Source: Salinimicrobium sp049680855
Lineage (GTDB): Bacteria; Bacteroidota; Bacteroidia; Flavobacteriales; Flavobacteriaceae
Assembly: GCF_049680855.1 (NCBI RefSeq)
Contig: NZ_JBMPGS010000001.1
Coordinates: 682,001-746,000, forward strand
Length of the DNA: 64,000 nt
Reading direction: 5' to 3'
Below the pieces are notes generated by a model that saw only the letters and a list, made by a program, of their open reading frames with translations, ran no database searches and had not been told where the DNA came from. A program made the position numbers and the translations under genes. Below are positions 34,482-43,414 of the stretch, in pieces. Every line of letters begins with the position of its first letter. The stretch's first letter is position 1.

Positions 34482-37253
34482 ATGGATAAATTTTCATTTT
34501 TAAATGCCGCGCATACAGCCTACTTTGCTGAGCTTTATGATCAATATCTTCAATATCCCGATAGTGTAGAACCAAGCTGGAGAGCATTTTTCCAGGGCTT
34601 TGACTTTGGGGTGGAGAACTCCGGGAATGGAGAATATGTTATTGAAAGCCCGCAAAATGGCGAAGCAATAGAAATACCACAATCTGTAGTAAAAGAATTT
34701 CAGGTTGTAAAATTAATTGATGGGTACCGTACCAGGGGTCACCTTTTTACAAGAACAAATCCTGTAAGGGAGAGAAGAAAATATACCCCTACGCTGGATA
34801 TTCAGAATTTTGGCCTTGAACAAAGCGATCTTGATACCTGTTTTAATGCAGGGGAAATCCTAGGCATTGGTCCTGCCACACTTAAAGAAATCGTTGTGCA
34901 CCTGGAAAAGGTTTACTGCGATTCAATAGGTGTGGAATATATGTATATTCGAAAGCCTGAGGAGGTTCAATGGATTCAAGACAGGCTTAACATCAATGAG
35001 AATCAACCTAAATTCAATGTTAGCGAAAAGAAAAATATTCTTCGTAAGCTCAACGAGGCTGTTTCTTTTGAAGCTTTTTTACATACAAAGTACGTAGGTC
35101 AAAAACGTTTTTCCCTTGAAGGAGGTGAAAGTTTGATTCCTGCACTTGATACCATTATAGAAAAAGCTGCAGATTATGGTGTAAAAGATTTCGTGATGGG
35201 CATGGCTCACCGTGGTAGATTAAACACCTTGACAAATATCTTCGGGAAAAGCGCAAAAGATATCTTTACGGAGTTTGACGGGAAAGATTACGATGAAGAA
35301 TTTTTTGATGGTGATGTAAAATACCACCTGGGCTGGACTTCCTGCAGGCAAACCGATAGCGGAAAAGAAATAAATATAAACCTTGCTCCAAACCCTTCGC
35401 ATCTTGAAACCGTAGGACCAGTAGTTGAAGGAATCACAAGGGGGAAGCAGGACAGGCACTACCCAGATAGAATCAAAGAGGTACTGCCAATAATTGTACA
35501 TGGTGATGCAGCCATTTCAGGGCAGGGCGTAGTATATGAAGTTGTGCAAATGGCACAACTCGAAGGCTACAAAACCGGTGGTACCATACATATAGTAGTA
35601 AATAACCAGATAGGGTTTACGACGAATTATCTTGACGGGCGTTCCTCTACCTATTGTACAGATGTGGCAAAAGTGACATTATCGCCGGTGCTTCACGTCA
35701 ATGCAGATGACCCCGAAGCGGTGGTGCATGCCGTACTGTTTGCCCTCGACTTTAGAATGGAGTTTGGAAGAGATGTTTTTATAGATCTTCTTGGGTATAG
35801 AAAATACGGTCATAACGAGGGTGATGAACCTCGTTTTACCCAACCTAAACTTTATAAGGCAATTGGGGATCATAAGAACACCAGGGATCTTTATGCAGAA
35901 AAACTAAAGTCTGATGGGATTATAGACGACGGCTTCCTTAAGAAACTGGAGGATGATTATAAAACCAAACTGGAAGAGGATTTAGCGGATTCAAGGAAAG
36001 AAGAAACCACCAAGATTACTCCTTTTATGAAGGACGAATGGCGTGGATTTGAAGATGCAGACGAAGACAAAATGCTGGCGGAAGTTGATACAACCGTAGC
36101 TCCAGATGATCTTGCTGAAATAGCCGAAGTTATTTCGGGAATTCCTGAGGGGAAAAAATTTATGCGTAAGATCAAAAAATTGGTCGAATTGCGGCATAAA
36201 ATGTTCTTTGAAACCAATAAGCTTGATTGGGCCATGGCAGAATTACTTGCCTATGGTACCCTTTTAAAAGAAGGTTATGATGTGCGTATGAGCGGTCAGG
36301 ATGTGGAGCGTGGAACGTTTTCACACCGTCATGCGATACTTAAAGTTGAAGAAAGTGAGGAAGAAATTATTCTTCTGAATAACCTGAAGGATACCAAAAG
36401 CCAATTTAGAATTTATAATTCCTTATTATCTGAATACGGAGTGGTAGGTTTCGATTATGGATATGCTATGGCAAGTCCTAAAACGTTGACCATTTGGGAA
36501 GCACAATTCGGGGACTTCAGTAATGGTGCTCAAATAATGATTGACCAATATATTTCGGCTGCAGAAGATAAGTGGAAATTACAAAATGGTCTTGTAATGC
36601 TTCTTCCGCATGGATATGAAGGTCAGGGTGCAGAGCATTCTTCGGGAAGAATGGAGCGGTATCTTCAGCTATGTGCAAAAGATAATATGTTCGTGGCAGA
36701 TTGTACCACCCCTGCTAACATGTTTCATTTGCTAAGACGTCAAATGAAAGTGAATTACAGAAAGCCCTTAATTATTTTTACTCCAAAAAGTTTACTGCGT
36801 CATCCAAAGGTAATTTCGACAAAAGAAGAATTCGCTACAGGAAGTTTTCAAACATTAATTGATGATCACGGGGCGGATGTAAAGAAAATAAAAACTCTGG
36901 TATTCTGTACAGGAAAGTTCTATTATGATCTTCTGGAAAAACGGGAGGAATTGGAGAGAGATGACGTGGCGTTGGTAAGAGTTGAGCAGCTGTTCCCACT
37001 TCCTGCAGCGAGAATGAAAGAGGTGATGAAAAGGTATGAGAATGCAGATGATATAGTATGGGCACAGGAAGAACCAAGAAATATGGGGGCTTATGCGCAC
37101 TTATTGCTCCATTTTGAAGAGGCGAAATCATTTAGAGTTTGTAGTCGAAAATTTTATGGAAGCCCGGCTGCAGGTAGTTCGGTTCGATTTAAGAAACGTC
37201 ACGAAAAAGTAATTGCAACGGTGTTCGATAAAGATATTGAATACGTCAAATAA
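34482..37253 (+). CDS. sucA: 2-oxoglutarate dehydrogenase E1 component
   Basis: A 923-residue thiamine-diphosphate-dependent E1 that decarboxylates 2-oxoglutarate in the TCA cycle. Seen: N-terminal E2-binding FLNAAHTAYFAELYDQYLQYP, VMGMAHRGRLNTLTNI, NPSHLETVGPVVEG, GDAAISGQGVVYEVVQM (ThDP/Mg region), and LLPHGYEGQGAEHSSGR in the transketolase-like half. Length matches the E. coli protein. It is followed 74 nt later by sucB, with a terminator after it; E3 (lpd) is not in the window. Confidence 0.97.
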   Translation: MDKFSFLNAAHTAYFAELYDQYLQYPDSVEPSWRAFFQGFDFGVENSGNGEYVIESPQNGEAIEIPQSVVKEFQVVKLIDGYRTRGHLFTRTNPVRERRKYTPTLDIQNFGLEQSDLDTCFNAGEILGIGPATLKEIVVHLEKVYCDSIGVEYMYIRKPEEVQWIQDRLNINENQPKFNVSEKKNILRKLNEAVSFEAFLHTKYVGQKRFSLEGGESLIPALDTIIEKAADYGVKDFVMGMAHRGRLNTLTNIFGKSAKDIFTEFDGKDYDEEFFDGDVKYHLGWTSCRQTDSGKEININLAPNPSHLETVGPVVEGITRGKQDRHYPDRIKEVLPIIVHGDAAISGQGVVYEVVQMAQLEGYKTGGTIHIVVNNQIGFTTNYLDGRSSTYCTDVAKVTLSPVLHVNADDPEAVVHAVLFALDFRMEFGRDVFIDLLGYRKYGHNEGDEPRFTQPKLYKAIGDHKNTRDLYAEKLKSDGIIDDGFLKKLEDDYKTKLEEDLADSRKEETTKITPFMKDEWRGFEDADEDKMLAEVDTTVAPDDLAEIAEVISGIPEGKKFMRKIKKLVELRHKMFFETNKLDWAMAELLAYGTLLKEGYDVRMSGQDVERGTFSHRHAILKVEESEEEIILLNNLKDTKSQFRIYNSLLSEYGVVGFDYGYAMASPKTLTIWEAQFGDFSNGAQIMIDQYISAAEDKWKLQNGLVMLLPHGYEGQGAEHSSGRMERYLQLCAKDNMFVADCTTPANMFHLLRRQMKVNYRKPLIIFTPKSLLRHPKVISTKEEFATGSFQTLIDDHGADVKKIKTLVFCTGKFYYDLLEKREELERDDVALVRVEQLFPLPAARMKEVMKRYENADDIVWAQEEPRNMGAYAHLLLHFEEAKSFRVCSRKFYGSPAAGSSVRFKKRHEKVIATVFDKDIEYVK

Positions 37254-37327
37254 TATAATTTAGATAATAGTTAAATTTACCGTTCCAAGTAACCGCCAGG
37301 TACCGGAACAAAATAAAAATAGAAAAC

Positions 37328-38623
37328 ATGGCTTTAGAAATGAAAGTCCCATCTCCGGGAGAATCCATCACAGAAGTTGAAATCGCGCAATGGCTGGTTG
37401 AAGACGGAGATTACGTTGAAAAAGATCAGGCAATCGCTGAAGTAGATAGTGATAAAGCAACTTTGGAATTACCTGCCGAAGCAAGTGGTATTATTACCCT
37501 TAAAGCTGAAGAAGGAGATGCAGTCGCTGTGGGAGAGGTGGTGTGTCTTATTGACACAGATGCCCCTAAACCTGGTGGAGCTGACAGCAATGATGAAAAA
37601 GCTGAAGAAATAGTTGAGGAGCGAAAAGAAACTACCAGCGCTTCTGAAGATGAGGTGGCTTCCCAATCTGGTCCTGATAAGGCTGAAGCTAAAACCGAAA
37701 CTCCTTCCAAATCAAGCACCCCAGAACAGCAACAGGATAAAACCTATGCCACCGGTACGCCATCTCCTGCAGCTAAAAAGATCCTCGACGAAAAAGGGAT
37801 GAATTCTAAGGACGTTAAAGGAAGCGGTCGTGATGGAAGGGTCACTAAAGAGGATGCCGTGAATGCTAAAGCATCAATGGGAACTCCGGGGCCGGGTAAA
37901 AGAGGAGAAGATCGGAAAAAAATGTCTATGCTTCGTCGAAAAGTGGCAGAACGATTGGTGAGTGCTAAGAACGATACTGCTATGCTGACTACTTTTAACG
38001 AAGTAGATATGTCTGCTATATTTTCTTTAAGAAAACAGTACAAAGAGCAATTTAAAGATAAACATGGAGTAGGTCTTGGCTTTATGTCATTTTTCACCCT
38101 TGCAGTAGTGCGTGCACTTGATCTTTACCCAGATGTTAATTCTATGATTGATGGGGATTTCCAGGTGAAGTACGATTATAAAGATATTAGTATAGCTGTT
38201 TCAGGACCAAAAGGTCTTATGGTGCCAGTCATGCGAAATGCTGAAAATATGAGCTTTCGCGCTGCAGAAGATGATGTAAAACGTCTTGCGTTACGTGCAC
38301 GTGATGGCAAGATCACGGTAGATGAAATGACCGGAGGTACCTTTACTATCACAAATGGAGGTGTTTTTGGATCTATGTTATCAACTCCAATTATTAATCC
38401 TCCTCAAAGTGCTATTTTGGGGATGCATAATATTGTTGAAAGACCTGTGGCTATAGATGGACATGTGGAGATTAGACCTATTATGTATGTAGCTTTATCT
38501 TACGATCACAGAATTATCGATGGTAAGGAATCTGTTGGTTTCCTTGTTGCGGTTAAAGAAGCACTTGAGAATCCGGAAGAGTTACTTATGGATAATGATG
38601 TGAAGAGAGCTTTAGAGCTTTAA
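37328..38623 (+). CDS. sucB: 2-oxoglutarate dehydrogenase E2 (dihydrolipoyl succinyltransferase)
   Basis: A 431-residue E2. One lipoyl domain (1-78) has the lipoylated Lys43 in DSDKATLEL. An acidic/Ser-rich linker (about 80-138), an E3/E1-binding domain (about 139-178: SPAAKKILDEKG, GSGRDGRVTKEDA) and the catalytic acyltransferase domain follow, with active-site His in SYDHRIIDGKESVGF. It transfers succinyl groups to CoA. It is downstream of sucA in one operon. Confidence 0.97.
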   Translation: MALEMKVPSPGESITEVEIAQWLVEDGDYVEKDQAIAEVDSDKATLELPAEASGIITLKAEEGDAVAVGEVVCLIDTDAPKPGGADSNDEKAEEIVEERKETTSASEDEVASQSGPDKAEAKTETPSKSSTPEQQQDKTYATGTPSPAAKKILDEKGMNSKDVKGSGRDGRVTKEDAVNAKASMGTPGPGKRGEDRKKMSMLRRKVAERLVSAKNDTAMLTTFNEVDMSAIFSLRKQYKEQFKDKHGVGLGFMSFFTLAVVRALDLYPDVNSMIDGDFQVKYDYKDISIAVSGPKGLMVPVMRNAENMSFRAAEDDVKRLALRARDGKITVDEMTGGTFTITNGGVFGSMLSTPIINPPQSAILGMHNIVERPVAIDGHVEIRPIMYVALSYDHRIIDGKESVGFLVAVKEALENPEELLMDNDVKRALEL

Positions 38624-38642
38624 CTTATAAATACTTGAATAG

Positions 38643-38677
38643 AAAAAGGCGATGATCTTATGGATCATTGCCTTTTT
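38643..38677 (+). terminator. Intrinsic terminator of sucA-sucB
   Basis: AAAAAGGCGATGATC / GATCATTGCCTTTTT with one G-T pair and a TTATG loop, then a T-run. Confidence 0.9.
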
Positions 38678-38699
38678 TATTTTTATAAGTTTTTCCGGA

Positions 38700-38807
38700 T
38701 TATATAGTCAGCACAAGACAATAGATATTCAGAAGAATTACTGCTATAATAAATGCGCCTAAAATTACCGGAACAACGGATTTGTCTTTAATAAATGAAA
38801 AATTCAT
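38700..38807 (-). CDS. Possible 35-aa single-pass membrane protein
   Basis: A short ORF from ATG at 38807 to TAA at 38700. The product begins MNFSFIKDKSVVPVILG and continues with an uninterrupted hydrophobic run to VLTI: about ten polar residues with two lysines and one aspartate, then one membrane helix of about 24 residues and almost no tail. The gap of 266 nt between sucB and the protease gene contains only this and the sucB terminator. The pattern (charged cytoplasmic N-terminus, then hydrophobic helix, immediate stop) is what small membrane proteins look like. It is unproven; a non-coding AT-rich stretch could give the same by chance. Confidence 0.4.
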   Translation of the reverse strand: MNFSFIKDKSVVPVILGAFIIAVILLNIYCLVLTI

Positions 38808-38889
38808 AACTGCCAGATTTGGAGTATAAAAATGGGCAATTATGTAATTTCAAACAATGGGGAAAAACCCCCATAATTTTAGTTAAAGA

Positions 38890-39327
38890 TTATTTAAGGA
38901 ATAAAGTCTTTGATTTATAATCAATTACAGCTTTGCCCTTTTTAAGAATGTCGGCACCAATAATACCATGAACTTTTTCAGCTTTGTGTTTCACCAGGGC
39001 GTTGTTGACATGAGTAAGGTCGAACAAAACCAGGTCTACTTTTTTCTTTTTCCAGCCTTTTATTTCAATACGGTTCTTTTGAGCTATTTGCGTTAGCATG
39101 TCTGTTGCGCCGGCGCCCGCTGCTTTAATATCACTTTCTTCGGCCAAAAGATCAAAATGAGAAATTGCTTCAAAACCAACACATGAACTTGATGCCCCCG
39201 TGTCTAGGATAAAGCTTCCTTCAATATTATTGATCTTTGCCTTCAGCTCAAAATGTTGCGTGGCCGTATATTTCAGTTTAATTCTTTGATAGCCTTTTTC
39301 TTTCAGGAACTTTTTTAGAGAGGACAT
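38890..39327 (-). CDS. Retropepsin-like aspartic protease
   Basis: A 145-residue protein of the clan AA retropepsin type. It starts at the ATG at 39327 (MSSLKKFLKEKGYQRIKL); the longer frame to 39519 overlaps tatD and is spurious. The catalytic motif is FILDTGASSSCVG (about residues 38-50), with a later ADILKKGKAVIDY region that matches the second strand of the fold. No signal peptide is seen, so it is likely cytoplasmic. It may act as a homodimer. The substrate is unknown. It is divergent from tatD. Confidence 0.85.
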   Translation of the reverse strand: MSSLKKFLKEKGYQRIKLKYTATQHFELKAKINNIEGSFILDTGASSSCVGFEAISHFDLLAEESDIKAAGAGATDMLTQIAQKNRIEIKGWKKKKVDLVLFDLTHVNNALVKHKAEKVHGIIGADILKKGKAVIDYKSKTLFLK

Positions 39328-39337
39328 TCTTTTTCTT

Positions 39338-39374
39338 TTTGACAAAGATAGGTCTTCAAAATAAATTATTTTTG
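39338..39374 (+). promoter_or_regulatory. tatD promoter, near-leaderless
   Basis: TTTG at 39338-39341, N25, then TATTTTTG at 39367-39374; the ATG follows at 39380. The spacing is a little long, but the -7 box is perfect. Confidence 0.4.
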
Positions 39375-39379
39375 CAAAT

Positions 39380-40147
39380 ATGACAATAACAGATACGCAC
39401 ACCCATTTATACAGTGAAGCATTCGATGAAGACAGGGATGACATGATAAAACGTGCCCTGGATGCCGGTATAAGCAGGTTCTTTATTCCTGCTATTGATT
39501 CCACATATTCCAAAAGCATGTTTGACCTCGAAAAGAAATATCCTGAAAATATTTTTCTTATGAGCGGACTTCATCCCACTCATGTAAAAGAGAATTATAA
39601 AGAAGAACTGGCTTTTGTGGAAGAAGAATTGTTGCGAAGGCGCTATTATGCAGTCGGGGAAATTGGAATTGATCTTTATTGGGATAAATCGACCTTACAA
39701 ATTCAGCAGGAGGCATTCAGGCAACAAATTCGCCTGGCAAAAAAACATAAGTTGCCTATTGTTATTCATTGCCGTGAAGCTTTTGATGAGGTTTTTGAGG
39801 TGCTGGAGTCTGAAAAAGGGGAAAATCTCTTCGGAATTTTTCACTGCTTTACAGGTACCTTTGAACAGGCACAACAAGCCATGTCGTACAATATGAAACT
39901 TGGAATTGGCGGAGTTGTAACATTCAAAAATGGCAAAATTGACCGCTTTCTTAAGGAGATACCACTTTCAGAAATCGTGTTGGAGACCGATGCTCCTTAC
40001 CTTGCGCCTACACCATACCGGGGAAAGCGGAATGAAAGTCTTTATGTAAAGAACATTTTAGAAAAAATTGCGGAGATCTATAATGTTTCGGAAGCAAAGG
40101 TGGCTGAGATCACTACCAAAAATTCAAAAGATATATTTCATGTTTAA
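39380..40147 (+). CDS. tatD: TatD family metal-dependent hydrolase
   Basis: A 255-residue TIM-barrel DNase-like hydrolase. The metal ligands are seen in TDTHTHLYSEAF (His7, His9), AVGEIGIDLYWD (Glu), IVIHCREAF, FHCFTGTFEQA and LETDAPYLAP. Members are 3'-5' DNA exonucleases or D-aminoacyl-tRNA deacylase-like; the exact role is uncertain. It is the first of three closely spaced plus-strand genes (47 nt to the acyltransferase). Confidence 0.93.
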   Translation: MTITDTHTHLYSEAFDEDRDDMIKRALDAGISRFFIPAIDSTYSKSMFDLEKKYPENIFLMSGLHPTHVKENYKEELAFVEEELLRRRYYAVGEIGIDLYWDKSTLQIQQEAFRQQIRLAKKHKLPIVIHCREAFDEVFEVLESEKGENLFGIFHCFTGTFEQAQQAMSYNMKLGIGGVVTFKNGKIDRFLKEIPLSEIVLETDAPYLAPTPYRGKRNESLYVKNILEKIAEIYNVSEAKVAEITTKNSKDIFHV

Positions 40148-40193
40148 AAGAGAGGATTTATATTAAATTTTGTTCTTTTGCTAACCATAAGCC

Positions 40194-41345
40194 ATGAAAA
40201 CAGTGTCAAACTTTGAAGATATTCGGTTTTATAATGATGCCGAGGTGCAGGAAGCGCTTCAGCAATACCTGAGACATCCCATGATCAAGGCGTTGCTGCA
40301 GTTTACTTTTCCTGAAGATAATTTTAATGAAATTGAGGAAAAGGTGCTGGCCTGTCATTCCATAAGGGATTTCCAGGCCAATATTATTTACCAAACAGTA
40401 CAGCAGGTGCTCCATAAAAGTTCTGAAGGGCTTACATATTCTGGATTCGACAAATTAAATCCTAAAGAGGCTTATATGTATATCTCTAATCACAGAGATA
40501 TAGTACTTGACACTTCGCTGCTTAATTCTGTTCTTTACGAGACCGGTCTTGTGATGACGGCTTCGGCAATTGGGGATAATCTGGTTCAAAAGCCATTTTT
40601 AATGATGCTTTCAAAGGTGAATCGCAATTTCCTGGTTAAGAGAGGATTAGGTCCAAGAGAAATGCTGAAGAGTTCTATAAATCTTTCAGAATATATTAGG
40701 CATCTGCTTCTGGAGGAGAAGAGATCTGTATGGATGGCGCAGCGGGAAGGAAGAACAAAAGACGGTAGCGATCATACTCAGCAAGGTGTTCTCAAGATGC
40801 TCGCAATGGCTAAAGGCAAGGATTCTGTTATTGAATATTTCAGCAAATTAAAAATTGTGCCGGTAGCAATTTCTTATGAATTTGATCCTACTGATGTATT
40901 AAAAATGCCTGAGTTGCTAGCTAAGCGAATGGAGCAGATCTATATCAAATCTGCAAATGAAGATTTTAAATCCATTCTTAAAGGTGCCATTGGTAGCAAA
41001 GGGAGAATTCATCTACATGCCTCAGAACCGATAGGTTTAGATACGCTTTTTGAAATTGAAGAGCGGGCGGGCTCTGTAAACGATCAGCTACAACAATTGA
41101 CAGGGCTTATTGATAAAAAAATCCATAAAGGTTATAAGCTCTGGCCATCAAATTATATTGCCTTTGACCTGCTGAATAGTACTGCCAAATATGAAGACAT
41201 GTATACTTCCAAGGAAAAACGACAGTTTGAACGTCGTATTACCAGAAGGGTAGATGTGAAAAATCCTCTGGCAATAAATAGTTATCTTTTGATGTATGCG
41301 AATCCTGTAATAAACCAGCACGGACTTTATGACCACAAAGGCTAA
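40194..41345 (+). CDS. Glycerol-3-phosphate/1-acylglycerol acyltransferase-like protein
   Basis: A 383-residue PlsB/PlsC-superfamily acyltransferase that should transfer acyl chains to a lysophospholipid or glycerol-phosphate. The catalytic block reads SNHRDIVLDTSLL, with the aspartate six positions after the histidine (HX5D) where PlsC has HX4D; an Asp also lies two positions after. MAQREGRTKDGSD gives the EGR part of the FPEGTR motif. It lacks membrane spans. Its last 17 nt overlap the asparaginase gene, so the pair is translationally coupled. Confidence 0.85.
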   Translation: MKTVSNFEDIRFYNDAEVQEALQQYLRHPMIKALLQFTFPEDNFNEIEEKVLACHSIRDFQANIIYQTVQQVLHKSSEGLTYSGFDKLNPKEAYMYISNHRDIVLDTSLLNSVLYETGLVMTASAIGDNLVQKPFLMMLSKVNRNFLVKRGLGPREMLKSSINLSEYIRHLLLEEKRSVWMAQREGRTKDGSDHTQQGVLKMLAMAKGKDSVIEYFSKLKIVPVAISYEFDPTDVLKMPELLAKRMEQIYIKSANEDFKSILKGAIGSKGRIHLHASEPIGLDTLFEIEERAGSVNDQLQQLTGLIDKKIHKGYKLWPSNYIAFDLLNSTAKYEDMYTSKEKRQFERRITRRVDVKNPLAINSYLLMYANPVINQHGLYDHKG

Positions 41346-42357
41346 CATTCTTCTAATTTATACCGGGGGAACGATTGGTATGATTAAGAATTTTGAAACC
41401 GGCGCGTTAAAAGCCTTTAATTTCGATGAATTGCTTCAGAACATTCCGGAAATCAAACTACTTGAAAATAACATTGATACAGTAAGCTTTGAGCGTCCTA
41501 TTGATTCTTCAAACATGAAACCAGAATTCTGGTTACAGATCGCCAGGATTGTGGAAAGGAATTACGAAGAATATGATGGATTCGTGGTGCTCCACGGTAG
41601 TGATACTATGTCTTATAGTGCATCGGCATTAAGCTTTATGTTCGAAAACCTGACGAAGCCTATCATTTTCACGGGTTCTCAACTTCCAATTGGAGATTTG
41701 CGAACCGATGCGAAAGAAAACCTCATTACCAGTATACAAATTGCGGGGTTGCAGCGTCATGGTACTCCTGTGATTAATGAGGTATGCCTGTATTTTGAGT
41801 ACAAACTTTACCGGGCTAATAGGACTACAAAAGTAAATGCTGAACATTTTGAAGCGTTTGATTCTCCTAATTATCCCCCGCTGGTAGAATCTGGTGTGCA
41901 TTTATCTGTAAATCATGAAGCCCTATGGAAGCCGAACAGGAGAAGGCAGATGAAACTACATACCGGAATAAATGACCAAATTGCATTGGTGAAAATTTTT
42001 CCCGGGATAAATCAATCCCTCATGGAGCATATTTTGTCATACGAAGGTTTGAAAGGTGTTATTTTGGAAACTTATGGAAGTGGAAATGCCCCTACCGAAG
42101 ATTGGTTTATAAATCTTTTAAAGCAGACTATCAATAAAGGCATATATATAGTTAATGTGACCCAATGTATAGGTGGAAGTATTAATATGGGGCAGTATGA
42201 GACTAGTAGTCAGCTAAAAAAAATTGGGGTAGTTTCTGGAAGAGACCTTACTACAGAAGCTGCTGTGGCTAAACTAATGTATTTGCTGGCCCAGGATTTA
42301 TCTCCAAAGGTCTTTAAAACTATCTTCGAAACCTCATTGAGAGGGGAGATGTTGTGA
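41329..42357 (+). CDS. ansA: Type I L-asparaginase
   Basis: A 342-residue cytoplasmic asparaginase, converting L-asparagine to aspartate and ammonia. The N-terminal catalytic Thr lies in IYTGGTIGM, and the second Thr-Asp pair is in VLHGSDTMSYSASALSF. No signal peptide is present, in line with the low-affinity cytosolic type I. It overlaps the acyltransferase gene by 17 nt. Confidence 0.94.
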   Translation: MTTKANILLIYTGGTIGMIKNFETGALKAFNFDELLQNIPEIKLLENNIDTVSFERPIDSSNMKPEFWLQIARIVERNYEEYDGFVVLHGSDTMSYSASALSFMFENLTKPIIFTGSQLPIGDLRTDAKENLITSIQIAGLQRHGTPVINEVCLYFEYKLYRANRTTKVNAEHFEAFDSPNYPPLVESGVHLSVNHEALWKPNRRRQMKLHTGINDQIALVKIFPGINQSLMEHILSYEGLKGVILETYGSGNAPTEDWFINLLKQTINKGIYIVNVTQCIGGSINMGQYETSSQLKKIGVVSGRDLTTEAAVAKLMYLLAQDLSPKVFKTIFETSLRGEML

Positions 42358-42401
42358 AAATAAAAGGGCATAATTTTGACCGTTTTATTATTTTTTCGTT
42401 A

Positions 42402-42435
42402 TTTGGCGCATCGTTATAACAATGTTATAGTTTTT
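42402..42435 (+). promoter_or_regulatory. Candidate tRNA-Ser promoter
   Basis: TTTG at 42402-42405, N22, then TAGTTTTT at 42428-42435. The start would be at about the first base of the tRNA. A small inverted repeat TATAAC-AAT-GTTATA (42415-42429) lies inside it. Confidence 0.35.
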
Positions 42436-42440
42436 ATTTT

Positions 42441-42528
42441 AGAGAGGTGGCCGAGTGGTCGAAGGCGCACGCCTGGAAAGTGTGTATACGCCAAAAGCGT
42501 ATCGAGGGTTCGAATCCCTTCCTCTCTG
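42441..42528 (+). tRNA. tRNA-Ser (anticodon GGA)
   Basis: An 88-nt class II tRNA with a long variable arm. The acceptor arm AGAGAGG pairs with CCTCTCT. The anticodon stem CACGC/GTGTG flanks loop CTGGAAA, anticodon GGA at 42475-42477, reading UCC/UCU. GGGTTCGAATCCC is the T arm. The discriminator base is G, as expected for Ser, and CCA is not encoded. Confidence 0.97.
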
Positions 42529-42532
42529 CAAG

Positions 42533-42564
42533 TTGTTTTTATTGAATAAATATTTATATCTTTA
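42533..42564 (+). promoter_or_regulatory. exbB operon promoter
   Basis: TTG (42533-42535), N21, TATCTTTA (42557-42564), directly behind the tRNA, 34 nt before the exbB ATG. Confidence 0.45.
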
Positions 42565-42597
42565 ACCCGTTAACTAATTAAATTAAGAAAAACAGTA

Positions 42598-43392
42598 ATG
42601 AAAAGATTATTTTCAACTTTGGTGATCGCTACAATTATGGTCTTCGGTGGCCTGAACGTAAATGCGACAAATAGCGTGAATGCCCTACCTGATAATATCG
42701 TGAATTTTGTTCAGGATGAGGAGGCTGCTCCGGCACAGGAGGAAGAAACTGTAGGTTTTCATCAGGAGCTTAAACGAAGGTTCATAGAAGGTGGTGCAGG
42801 ATTTATGGGAGTTGTACTTCTATGTTTGATCCTTGGTTTGGCAATTGCTATTGAAAGAATCATTTATTTAAACCTTTCTACAACCAATACAAAAAGGTTG
42901 GCTCAGGATGTGGAAGATGCGCTTCATAGTGGAGGTATCGAAGCAGCTAAAGAAGTTTGTAGAAACACCAAAGGACCTGTTGCATCTATATATTACCAGG
43001 GGCTTGACCGTGCAGACGAAAGTACCGAAGCAGCTGAAAAAGCAGTAGTGGCTTACGGAGGTGTGCAAATGGGACAGCTTGAAAAGAACGTATCATGGGT
43101 TTCTTTATTTATTGCTCTTGCTCCAATGCTTGGGTTCATGGGAACTGTAATTGGTATGATTAAGGCATTTGACAGGATTGAAGCAGCTGGAGATATGCAG
43201 CCTTCACTTGTAGCAGGTGGTATTAAAGTTGCACTTCTTACTACGGTATTTGGTTTGATCGTTGCTATTATTCTTCAGATCTTCTACAACTATATCATCG
43301 CTAAGATTGACAGTATTGTAAATGACATGGAAGATGCTTCCATTACTTTGATCGATATGCTTGTAGACTACAAGAACAAAAGAAGAGTTTAA
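42598..43392 (+). CDS. exbB: ExbB/TolQ/MotA family proton-channel protein
   Basis: A 264-residue inner-membrane protein of the TonB energising complex. It has an N-terminal signal-like helix (about 5-22), an acidic spacer EEAAPAQEEET, then three membrane helices, with the MotA/TolQ/ExbB block MLGFMGTVIGMIKAFDRI and KVALLTTVFGLIVAIILQI. It forms the proton channel with ExbD. It leads an operon exbB-membrane protein-exbD-exbD. Confidence 0.94.
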   Translation: MKRLFSTLVIATIMVFGGLNVNATNSVNALPDNIVNFVQDEEAAPAQEEETVGFHQELKRRFIEGGAGFMGVVLLCLILGLAIAIERIIYLNLSTTNTKRLAQDVEDALHSGGIEAAKEVCRNTKGPVASIYYQGLDRADESTEAAEKAVVAYGGVQMGQLEKNVSWVSLFIALAPMLGFMGTVIGMIKAFDRIEAAGDMQPSLVAGGIKVALLTTVFGLIVAIILQIFYNYIIAKIDSIVNDMEDASITLIDMLVDYKNKRRV

Positions 43393-43414
43393 TAGAAGAA
43401 CAACATCTTAGATT

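Noticed and set aside
39328..39519. N-terminal extension of the aspartic protease
   Set aside because: It overlaps tatD and its promoter.
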